A DNA stretch of 64,000 nt, from the NCBI RefSeq assembly GCF_000143415.4, contig NW_003314380.1:271613-335612 (forward strand), read 5' to 3'. A program made the translations under genes and the position numbers. Below are positions 21,004 through 31,709 of the stretch, piece by piece. The notes beneath the pieces are model-generated. The model made no database searches. It was not told the origin of the DNA and was given only the letters and a program-made list of their open reading frames with translations. The number at the start of each line of letters is the position of its first letter. Position 1 is the stretch's first letter. The DNA comes from Selaginella moellendorffii (taxonomy: Eukaryota > Streptophyta > Lycopodiopsida > Selaginellales > Selaginellaceae).

Positions 21004-24000
21004 ATAGTAGAGGATGGCAATGGCCAGGACGGCAATGGAAGTGAAGGCCAGGATGAGAACAGTGGCCAGAACAGTGGCTAGGATGAGGGTGGAGGCAAGA
21101 GTGAAGAGAGTGAAGAAACTGAAGAACAACAAGAAGAAGAAGAGGATTGTGGAGTTGGTGAGTTTGAAGTGGTAGTGGTGTTTCAGGGGGCACCTACTGG
21201 AATTGGCATTATGCAAGATGGGATCCTCCAGTTAGCAAGATCAACTCACTCGAGATTTGCATTGTTGGCGTCCATGGTGATCCGCTTTAAGATCGAGAAT
21301 GGTTGGGATGCAATGGAGATGAGCATTGTACTCAAATGCAGCTTCGAGACATCTGGGAGGTGTATCGCAAATGACAACTGAGTTAGTGTACTTCATGACA
21401 ACCTTTTGATGAAGTTTGGTGTTAGAGATTCTACTGCTATGGCAACACTATTGGACACAACGGTGTTTCATGACACTCATGATAAATCTGTGACGAGTAT
21501 ATCCTCAACTGCGACAAGCAATGATCGCTTGCTAGGCATGTGAATGCAAGGTGGTTATTTGCGGCTAGGGGCATCTGGGGCTCTAGAAGGAAGAGCTGAG
21601 TTCAAGGCCTCCACTGTCTCGACAGAGGCTGCTGAATCAAGCTCCTCTATTAAACTGGTTGGTATTGCTAATACCACATTTAGCATGCATGAGGTGTCCA
21701 AGAAGTTGATTGGGAAAATGGCCTTTGTGGCAAATCACAAAAGGCTAGCTCTGTCATCATGCGTTGGTATGCCATGGTTTGCCCTTACTACAACAAAGGT
21801 TGGAGAGTACTTTGACGAAGAACCACATTTTGCATAAAGCATTGAAGCATTTATCGTGTTTGAGCAAGCGTTGGGGGAGGAACCCTTCCTTCCCTCAATA
21901 GTAGAGGATGGCAATGGCCGGGACGGCGATGGAAGTGAAGGCCAGGATGAGAACGGTGGCCAGAACAGTGGCCAAGATGAGGGTGGAGGCAAGAGTGAAG
22001 AGAGTGAAGAAACTGAAGAAGAAGAAGAAGAGGATTGTGGAGTTGGTGAGTTTGAAGTGGTAGTGGTGTTTCAGGGGGCACCTACTGGAATTGGCATTAT
22101 GCAAGATGGGATCCTCCAGTTAGCAAGATCAACTCACTCGGGACTTGCATTGTTGGCGTCCATGGTGATCCGCTTTAAGATCGAGAATGGTTGGGATGCA
22201 ATGGAGATGAGCATTGTACTCAAAGGCGGCTTTGAGATATCTGGGAGGTGTATCGCAAATGACGACTGAGTTGGTGTACTTCATGACAACCTTTTGATGG
22301 AGTTTGGTGTTAGAGATTCTACTGCTATGGCAACACTATTGGACACAACGGTGTTTCATGACACTCATGATAAATCTGTGACAAGTATACCCTCGACTAC
22401 GACAAGCAATGATCGCTTGCTAGGCATGTGAATGCAAGGTGGTTATTTGCGGCTAAGGGCATCTGGGGCTTTAGAAGGAAGAGCTGAGTTCAAGGCCTCC
22501 ACTGTCTCGACAGAGGCTGCTGAATCAAGCTCCTCTATTAAACTGGTTGGTATTGCTAATACCACATTTAGCATGCATGAGGTGTCCAAGAAGCTGATTG
22601 GGAAAATGGCTTTTGTGGCGAATCACAAAAGGCTAGCTCTGTCATCATGCATTGGTATGCCATGGTTTGCCCTTACTACAACAAAGGTTGGAGAGTACTT
22701 TGACAAAGAACCACATTTTGCATAAAGCATTGAAGCATTTATCGTGTTTGAGCAAGCGTTGGGGGAGGAACCCCTCCTTCCCTCAATAGTAGAGGATGGC
22801 AATGGCCGGGATGGCAATGGAAGTGAAGGCCAAGATGAGAACGGTGGCCAGAACAGTGGCCAAGATGAGGGTGGAGGCAGGAGTGAAGAGAGTGAAGAAA
22901 CTGAAGAAGAAGAAGAAGAGGATTGTGGAGTTGGTGAGTTTGAAGTGGTAGTGGTGTTTCAGGGGGCGCCCGCTGGAATTGGCATTATGCAAGATGGGAT
23001 CCTCCAGTTAGCAAGATCAACTCACTCGGGACTTGCATTGTTGGCGTCCATGGTGATCCGCTTTAAGATCGAGAATGGTTGGGATGCAATGGAGATGAGC
23101 ATTGTACTCAAAGGCGGCTTCGAGACATCTGGGAGGTGTATCGCAAATGACGACTGAGTTGGTGTACTTCATGACAACCTTTTGATGAAGTTTGGTGTTA
23201 GAGATTCTACTGCTATGGCAACACTATTGGACACAACGGTGTTTCATGACACTCATGATAAATCTGTGACGAGTATATCCTCAACTGCGACAAGCAATGA
23301 TCGCTTGCTAGGCATGTGAATGCAAGGTGGTTATTTGCGGCTAGGGGCATCTGGGGCTCTAGAAGGAAGAGCTGAGTTCAAGGCCTCCACTGTCTCGACA
23401 GAGGCTGCTGAATCAAGCTCCTCTATTAAACTGGTTGGTATTGCTAATACCACATTTAGCATGCATGAGGTGTCCAAGAAGTTGATTGGGAAAATGGCCT
23501 TTGTGGCAAATCACAAAAGGCTAGCTCTGTCATCATGCGTTGGTATGCCATGGTTTGCCCTTACTACAACAAAGGTTGGAGAGTACTTTGACGAAGAACC
23601 ACATTTTGCATAAAGCATTGAAGCATTTATCGTGTTTGAGCAAGCGTTGGGGGAGGAACCCTTCCTTCCCTCAATAGTAGAGGATGGCAATGGCCGGGAC
23701 GGCGATGGAAGTGAAGGCCAGGATGAGAACGGTGGCCAGAACAGTGGCCAAGATGAGGGTGGAGGCAAGAGTGAAGAGAGTGAAGAAACTGAAGAAGAAG
23801 AAGAAGAGGATTGTGGAGTTGGTGAGTTTGAAGTGGTAGTGGTGTTTCAGGGGGCACCTACTGGAATTGGCATTATGCAAGATGGGATCCTCCAGTTAGC
23901 AAGATCAACTCACTCGGGACTTGCATTGTTGGCGTCCATGGTGATCCGCTTTAAGATCGAGAATGGTTGGGATGCAATGGAGATGAGCGTTGTACTCAAA

Positions 24001-27000
24001 TGCAGCTTCGAGACATCTGGGAGGTGTATCGCAAATGACAACTGAGTTAGTGTACTTCATGACAACCTTTTGATGAAGTTTGGTGTTAGAGATTCTACTA
24101 CTATGGCAACACTGTTGGACACAACGGTGTTTCATGACACTCATGATAAATCTGTGACGAGTATATCCTCAACTGCGACAAGCAATGATTGCTTGCTAGG
24201 CATGTGAATGCAAGGTGGTTATTTGCGGCTAGGGGCATCTGGGGCTCTAGAAGGAAGAGCTGAGTTCAAGGCCTCCACTGTCTCGACAGAGGCTGCTGAA
24301 TCAAGCTCCTCTATTAAACTGGTTGGTATTGCTAATACCACATTTAGCGTGCATGAGGTGTCCAAGAAGTTGATTGGGAAAATGGCTTTTGTGGCGAATC
24401 ACAAAAGGCTAGATCTGTCATCATGCGTTGGTATGCCATGGTTTGCCCTTACTACAACAAAGGTTGGAGAGTACTTTGACGAAGAACCACATTTTGCATA
24501 AAGCATTGAAGCATTTATCGTGTTTGAGCAAGCGTTGGGGGAGGAACCCTTCCTTCCCTCAATAGTAGAGGATGGCAATGGCCGGGACGGCGATGGAAGT
24601 GAAGGCCAGGATGAGAACGGTGGCCAGAACAGTGGCCAAGATGAGGGTGGAGGCAAGAGTGAAGAGAGTGAAGAAACTGAAGAAGAAGAAGAAGAGGATT
24701 GTGGAGTTGGTGAGTTTGAAGTGGTAGTGGTGTTTCAGGGGGCACCTACTGGAATTGGCATTATGCAAGATGGGATCCTCCAGTTAGCAAGATCAACTCA
24801 CTCGGGACTTGCATTGTTGGCGTCCATGGTGATCCGCTTTAAGATCGAGAATGGTTGGGATGCAATGGAGATGAGCATTGTACTCAAAGGCGGCTTCGAG
24901 ACATCTGGGAGGTGTATCGCAAATGACGACTGAGTTGGTGTACTTCATGACAACCTTTTGATGAAGTTTGGTGTTAGAGATTCTACTGCTATGGCAACAC
25001 TATTGGACACAACGGTGTTTCATGACACTCATGATAAATCTGTGACGAGTATATCCTCAACTGCGACAAGCAATGATCGCTTGCTAGGCATGTGAATGCA
25101 AGGTGGTTATTTGCGGCTAGGGGCATCTGGGGCTCTAGAAGGAAGAGCTGAGTTCAAGGCCTCCACTGTCTCGACAGAGGCTGCTGAATCAAGCTCCTCT
25201 ATTAAACTGGTTGGTATTGCTAATACCACATTTAGCATGCATGAGGTGTCCAAGAAGCTGATTGGGAAAATGGCTTTTGTGGCGAATCACAAAAGGCTAG
25301 CTCTGTCATCATGCATTGGTATGCCATGGTTTGCCCTTACTACAACAAAGGTTGGAGAGTACTTTGACGAAGAACCACATTTTGCATAAAGCATTGAAGC
25401 ATTTATCGTGTTTGAGCAAGCGTTGGGGGAGGAACCCTTCCTTCCCTCAATAGTAGAGGATGGCAATGGCCGGGATGGCAATGGAAGTGAAGGCCAGGAT
25501 GAGAACGGTGGCCAGAACAGTGGCCAAGATGAGGGTGGAGGCAGGAGTGAAGAGAGTGAAGAAACTGAAGAAGAAGAAGAAGAGGATTGTGGAGTTGGTG
25601 AGTTTGAAGTGGTAGTGGTGTTTCAGGGGGCGCCCGCTGGAATTGGCATTATGCAAGATGGGATCCTCCAGTTAGCAAGATCAACTCACTCGGGACTTGC
25701 ATTGTTGGCGTCCATGGTGATCCGCTTTAAGATCGAGAATGGTTGGGATGCAATGGAGATGAGCATTGTACTCAAAGGCGGCTTCGAGACATCTGGGAGG
25801 TGTATCGCAAATGACGACTGAGTTGGTGTACTTCATGACAACCTTTTGATGGAGTTTGGTGTTAGAGATTCTACTGCTATGGCAACACTATTGGACACAA
25901 CGGTGTTTCATAACACTCATGATAAATCTGTGACGAGTATATCCTCAACTGCGACAAGCAATGATCGCTTGCTAGGCATGCGAATGCAAGGTGGTTATTT
26001 GCGGCTAGGGGCATCTGGGGCTTTAGAAGGAAGAGCTGAGTTCAAGGCCTCCACTGTCTCGACAGAGGCTGTTGAATCAAGCTCCTCTATTAAACTGGCT
26101 GGTATTGCTAATACCACATTTAGCGTGCATGACGTGTCCAAGAAGCTAATTGGGAAAATGGCTTTTGTGGCAAATCACAAAAGGCTAGCTCTGTCATCAT
26201 GCGTTGGTATGCCATGGTCTGCCTTTACTACAACAAAGGTTGGAGAGTACTTTGACAAAGAACATCATTTTGCATAGAGTATTGAAGCATTTATCGTGTT
26301 TGAGCCAGCGTTGGGGGAGGAAGCCCTCCTTCCCTCAACAGTAGAGGATGGCAATGGCCGGGACGGCAATGGAAGTGAAAGCCAGGATGAGAATGGTGGC
26401 CAGAATAGTGGCCAAGATGAGGGTGGAGGCAAGAGTGAAGAGAGTGAAGAAACTGAAGAAAAAGAAGAGGATTGTGGAGTTGGTGAGCTTGAAGTGGTAG
26501 TGGTGTTTCAGGGGGCACTTGCTGGAACTGGCATTATGCAAGATGGGATCCTCCAGTTAGCAAGATCAACTCACTCGGGATTTGCATTATTGGCGTCCAT
26601 GGTGATCCGCTTTAAGATCGAGAATGGTTGGGATGCAATGGAGATGAGCGTTATACTCAAAGGCAGCTTCGAGACATCTGGGAGGTGTATCGCAAATGAC
26701 AACTGAGTTAGTGTACTTCATGACAACCTTTTGATGGAGTTTGGTGTTAGAGATTCTACTGCTATGGCAACACTATTGGACACAACGGTGTTTCATGACA
26801 CTCATGATAAATCTGTGACAAGTATATCCTTGACTGCAACAAGCAATGATCGCTTGCTAGGCATGCAAATGCAAGGTGGTTATTTGCAGCTAGGGGCATC
26901 TAGGGCTCTAAAAGGAAGAGCTGAGTTCAAGACCTCCACTGTCTCGATAGGGGCTGCTGAATCAAGCTCCTCTATTAAACTGGCTGGTATTGCTAATACC

Positions 27001-27147
27001 ACATTTAGCGTGCATGAGGTGTCCAAGAAGCTGATTGGGAAAATGGCCTTTGTGGTGAATCACAAAAGGCTAGCTCTGTCAGCATGCGTTGGTATGCCAT
27101 GGTCTGCCCTTACTACAACAAAGGTTGGAGAATACTTTGACGAAGAA
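20931..27147 (+). repeat. tandem array of seven units, 888-bp period
   Basis: The word gtgtttgagcaagcg and the following sequence recur at 21856, 22744, 23632, 24520 and 25408, exactly 888 bases apart, and again at 26296. A first copy starts at 20962 (894 bases, because of an added 6 bases), and the last ends short at about 27147. Each unit joins about 73 bases of LTR tail to about 815 bases of body. The copies look almost identical to one another. 888 is 296 codons, so one frame runs through every unit, encoding an acidic tract (EESEETEEEEEED) and then about 240 ordinary residues. That frame is interrupted at fixed places by TGA after IANDD/N, TGA after RLLGM (left five units only), and TAA or TAG at the LTR junction. 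Confidence 0.93.
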
Positions 27148-27201
27148 CTTGGCATGGGATGGCCAGCTAAAGTCGTAGGAAAGGGAACATATATGCTCTA
27201 G
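26296..27201 (+). pseudogene. body of the last array unit and its non-repeated continuation, unknown protein
   Basis: This rightmost copy is the most divergent and the only one that continues into unique sequence. The frames 26296-26706 and 26731-27201 are separated by a single TGA. The second runs through the position where units 1-5 have TGA and continues past the array end as ELGMGWPAKVVGKGTYML. Beyond the TAG at 27199 the same frame stays open for about 45 more codons (GGGIYPYSFGMERS...). This suggests that the array was amplified from part of a real gene. I do not recognise the family. No signal peptide or membrane segment is evident. Confidence 0.5.
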
Positions 27202-28090
27202 GGAGGAGGCATATATCCTTATTCCTTTGGCATGGAGAGAAGTGTAGCTGAATGCTCCGATTCGATAGTCTCTGGAAAACAGAGATACAATGCTATCGTC
27301 ATGGTTAATCATGATATCAAGTGGGATGGCGAGTGAGCAGCATGTCGGTAAAGTTGTCTGTGCGTCTCTTTGGTTCTTACATTGAGGTTTTTTCAGGCAG
27401 GTGGTTGGCACTGAGCGAGAAAGCTGGCTCTTTTGGTGTTGGAGGCGACAACGAAGAGGGTGACAGTGGTTGGAGAGAAAGTAAAAGATCACCTAAGAAA
27501 GATTTAGAGTGAGCTTTAGCTGTCCTGGAATTTTGGTTGTTTTGTAATGGCTCAAAGAACTTTTGTACCTTTCTTTGCAAACACTTGAAATGCGTGTCAA
27601 GGACAAACCTATACCGGAGAAAAGCTTTCGTCAAAGAACGCTGCATGCCTCTCTGACATCTTGTCACACAGCTTTGACTATCGGAAAGTCTCAACTTCTC
27701 CTTCCAGATAGCGTTGCCTCAAGAGGTTGAGCCCCTTGATGCCGCATAACCCAAACACTTCGAAGTCGGACTGTACGTACTGGACCATCATCTCCCCCAG
27801 GCCCGCCAAGAGCATACGATCCTCTACTTCCTGTTCACTGGCTTCAGCGATCGCAATGAGAATGTCCATCGCACTGCTTCCCACAAAGTTCCGTGCAGTC
27901 TTTGAAGAAGGATCCAGCAGTTTAACCAGGCCACCGCACCGACCCAAGACCTTCACCATGCTCGAGCTTGATCCCGCGAGAAGCATCCACAGTTGCATCC
28001 ACGAGAGCGATGCACAGCGTGCTACTCACCTGCAACCCGTGCCTGGCCGAGGTGGCAGTACTCATCAGGGTGGCACCGCGTCGCTGATGT
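27202..28090. other. spacer with a minus-strand frame of unknown origin
   Basis: On the minus strand 27678-27998 is open for 106 codons. Its GGLVKLLDPSSKTARNFVGS with AMDILIAIAEASEQE resembles an ARM-type helical repeat, and related frames continue upstream to about 28158. It has gene-like GC content but no start, splice or homologue that I can confirm. It may be an exon of a broken ARM-repeat gene. Confidence 0.3.
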
Positions 28091-28374
28091 GGAAGGGCCT
28101 GCAGCCACGGCGGCATGACTGCCAAGGCCGTGGAGTTCTTCGTCTCGATGATCCACAACTACCAAATTGGCGACCACTGCTCTTGCATGGAGAATCTCCT
28201 CGGACAGAAGGATTCATTCGCAAGATGCCATTTCATGCTGCAGCGTTGGTGTGGATGACGCTGCTGGGAGCTTGTAGAACTCGAACAAAGGAGGCCAGTG
28301 ATCAGGTATCTGATTTCAACCCCGAGCACGCACAGAGTTATATAGTGCTCTCCAATGTCTATGTAGAGAACTAA
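28091..28374 (+). pseudogene. pentatricopeptide repeat (PPR) gene relic, C-terminal PPR/E region
   Basis: CSHGGMTAKAVEFFVSMIHN reads as the last PPR helix pair of a plant organelle PPR protein. After a frame change come EGFIRKMPFHAAALVWMTLL with GACRT, and then NPEHAQSYIVLSNVYVEN, which match the E-motif consensus (FI-KMPF-P---VW-TLLGAC; LSN-Y). The frame shift, the shortening between these blocks and the missing upstream repeats make this a relic. Intact proteins of this class bind organelle transcripts for editing or processing. Confidence 0.78.
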
Positions 28375-30063
28375 ACAAGAACGAACAAGTTGCTTAGCTC
28401 AATAAGAAGTACCTGTCAGAGCGTCATAGGCTTGTTTGCCCATTGATGCACTGAGCAGATTCATCCAGAGGAGTGTTTCATCTTGAAATGGATCTGATTG
28501 TCTTGAGGTCCCGAATCTGCCATACAATTGCATTGGAGAAAAGGGTAGGAATTTAAAGAGGAGGAACGAAGGTTAGGCTTCTAGGGCAATGAGTATATAA
28601 ACTAGGTTTTTGGGTTTATTGATACGCCCATTTCCATATTCAATTTCCATATTCTATGCACTCATATTATAGAGGTGAGGGGTAATTTTGATTATCCTTG
28701 AGAAGTGACTGGATTTGGGATTTTAGTTTAGATTTAAATTTTGCATTGTCTAAATCTCTTTTTCCTTATAATTTTTTAAATTTTTTCTCTTTTACTTTTT
28801 CCTTTTCATTCATCTTCATAGTAGAGTAACAACCTCTTCCTCTTTTAACTTTGGAGTAACAATTGGTGTAATTGTTCAATGCTATATAGTTGTAATTGAA
28901 CAATCAAACTCAAATGATAGTGCCATTCATGACATATGATATAGTTCTTTTTGCTCTTGTTGCCAATTCTTGTGTCTGGTTGGAGTTCTTCCATGAGAAT
29001 CCTAAAGATAATGTGTACCATTAGTTCAATCAATTTACGATGATTATCATATATCATTTTTTGGATGATGCTTAGTGTTTATATGAGTTTCCCATGTATT
29101 TCTAAGGGACAACACTGTAGTGGTATAATAGTTTAAGTGCAATCATTTATGCAGATTGGAGCATTCTCCCAGATACTTTCAAATGCATATTCAGACATAT
29201 CAAAGATTGTGTTGATGCTTTTTAATAATTACATCATTTTTATTAAAGGCCATTTGAGTTAGTGATGCAATTTGGTGTTTGTTTCTGAAGTCTTTTGCTT
29301 CGTGCAGAGCCAAATATGTCAGAGTAGATCAAATTAGGAATGTTATAGTGAACATTTTGTTAAAATTTTGTAAAACTTGTGTATACACTTATTCTAGCCA
29401 CTTTTGATAATATATGAGATGTTACCTCTTCCATTTTTCAATGTATGTCCTTCAGCTCCATTTCATATGGGAGATGGTCTTGTTCTAATGGAGGTTCTAG
29501 TGGATGTGGTTGTGGCCTTGATATCCATTATTGGGCATATAATAAAGTTGATCATACTTATCAATGTTGGTATTTTCTAAATTGATAACTTGTATTTCTT
29601 AAGTGGAGTTTTATGTGTAGCATTAGTAATTTTCACTCTTTATCCTATAGTGACTTATTATTACCATATGATAACCACAAAGTAGAATTTAAACTCCTCA
29701 TGTGCCATATGTTATATACTATGTGTCTAAAGACAATGGAATGAAACCCAAATTTTAAAACCTTAAGCCACTGAATGAAAGAATAAAGCCAAACTCCAAA
29801 ACTTACACTTAAGGAGTGAAAGAATTGGAGCACAAAACAACTCCTCATACATTCAGCCCAAAGAACAAAGAAATAGAAATATAGAATGACATTGAAACAA
29901 TTTTAAAGCTTTTAACATCCAGAATCAACACATAAAATAAAGCCAAATAGAGTATAATGGTATTTTAGCATACCAGTGAAAGATAAGTGATAAATAATTA
30001 ATTATTTATTGATGGCAAACATATATGAATAAGAGTCAATAAGAATGATTTACTTTGGTATGC
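28375..30063. other. AT-rich spacer, no gene recognised
   Basis: Stops are dense in all six frames and base composition is uniformly AT-rich. No tRNA, repeat array or conserved motif was seen. The last 100 or so bases are probably the 3' region of the MET1 gene. Confidence 0.6.
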
Positions 30064-31481
30064 TTATGTTTTGCCAAAGAAACCAAAGAGACCTTTGATA
30101 GCTTTGACAGCATTCTCATTGAATATAGGCTCGTCATACTTGTCAATCAACGCTTTAAATTCCGGTGATGCTCTCAAGCTCGCCAGATCTTCATCAGTTC
30201 TTATTTTCTGCAGGACATTTCTCTCTTTCAGAAAACTACCTGATTTTTCGTTTCTCACCTTATAATCCTCAAAACCAGCCTCCAGAGCCTCCCCCAGAGC
30301 TGAAAGCCCTGCTTCAACCTTGCCACAAAGAAACAGACCACTATTAGAGATGAATGAGAGCAACGAAAACATTTATCTGATGGTCACCTGGTCAAGTTTT
30401 GCGTAGCAGCACGCTACGTTGTAGCTGGCGATTGCTTCCTCAAGCCCCTCGGGCTTGGATCCAAGTACAGACTCGAATTTTGACAGTGCTTCTTGATAGG
30501 CTGATTTTCTGGATAGAAATATTCAAGTTAACAACGTCGCGATTCAAATCGGTCGTACGTACTTGTAGAGTTGAAGGCCATCCCGAAGGTCCTCTTCTCT
30601 TTGCTTCTTGAGCTGCATTTTTCGCTTGTAGTTTTGGATCTGGAATTTGTTGATAAGTTTCTAGATTCCGATGATGGGCCAAACTAAGAAATCTCACCTG
30701 GATTTCACGAAGCTGCTCACTGATGACATTCGCGTTTCTTTGCGCTGCGAGTTTCTCAGACGATACAGCCTGATCTTCTCTTTCTCCTTTCGAGATGAAA
30801 AAATCTCGGTAAGATACAGATGAGAAAAAACAAGTCATGACCGACCGTATTTTTTTTGCATCTTCATGAGAAGAGGTCCAATTCTTTGACGAACAGTGTA
30901 CATTGTGCGTCCATACTCTGCCGCTGGCCAGATCTCATTCCCAAAGACAGCACTAGCATTACAAAGAAAAAGATGGTAAAAACAGAACCAAAACGATGGC
31001 ATTACCTTGTCGCAAGAACTTTGTCCCCTGGCTGGAACATCTTTGTTTTCGCTGCACTCCCGCCAGGAGCAAGAGCATCGATGTATGTTCCACCATCGGT
31101 CCCTTTGTAGAATTTGATCCCATACGGCTTCTCAATCTCTACCTCATAGAATTCGTCGGGTTTGCTACCACTACTGCTACTTGTACTAGCGCTAGAATCC
31201 TTGGATTCCCCGGTGGTGACCGTCCCAATGCTAGATGAATCGGCACTACTGGCAGCTGCCAAGATCGATCCCGTGTTGCCGATTCTCTGCGGGAAGGTGA
31301 GCTTCCTCTCGAAATTCCTGGAGATGGCTATGGTGCTGCCACCGCCGTGGCTGAAGAGGCAAATGCCACAAATGCTGCTGCTGCTGCTGCTGCTGCCACT
31401 GGCGATCTTACCAGGAATCCCAGTGGCGCCACCGTGATTGAGGATGGCGCCGCCGCTCCACAGCGCTGCCCCGGCCGCCAT
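30064..31481 (-). CDS. MET1: MET1/ZKT-like thylakoid PDZ-TPR protein
   Basis: MET1 (ZKT) is a peripheral thylakoid protein that helps photosystem II supercomplexes assemble and be repaired (known from Arabidopsis). Seven exons join in frame: 31481-31006, 30952-30846, 30786-30698, 30639-30563, 30508-30388, 30318-30259, 30207-30064, giving 357 residues. The N-terminus is Ser/Gly/Ala-rich, as in a transit peptide. A PDZ-like domain at about 113-160 contains YGIKFYKGTDGGTYIDALAP and FQPGDKVLAT. A charged helical stretch precedes TPR-like helices (GLQLYKKSAYQEALSKFESV, ASYNVACCYAKLDQ, VEAGLSALGEALEAGFEDYK). The tail NENAVKAIKGLFGFFGK matches the family end. The ATG at 31481 is the first in frame. 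It lies about 230 bases downstream of a callose synthase gene on the same strand. Confidence 0.9.
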
Positions 31482-31709
31482 CGCCGCTCGGAGGATGAAG
31501 AAGCGGGAGGAAATAAAAATAAAAGAGCGCCATAGCTTCGTCCACGTGGGAAGCAATGTGCGCCACTGAAATTCCTTGGACTTATTCTAGAATATACCTT
31601 ACTGCGGCATATTCGATTTGGCATATTCGTTGTTTTGAATTTAAATTTTCCTATCGCGATTATCTGTTGTTACAAAACCCAGAAACAAAAAGAAAAGAAT
31701 GGCAGCGCT

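Noticed and set aside
20822-26541. Minus-strand frames repeated in every array unit (Leu/His/Pro-rich)
   Set aside because: They are the reverse complement of the acidic repeat tract and copy the period of the array; nothing supports expression.
20931-27147. CRISPR-like or centromeric satellite array
   Set aside because: Units are 888 bases without spacers, and the genome is eukaryotic. A centromeric role cannot be told from one array next to genes.
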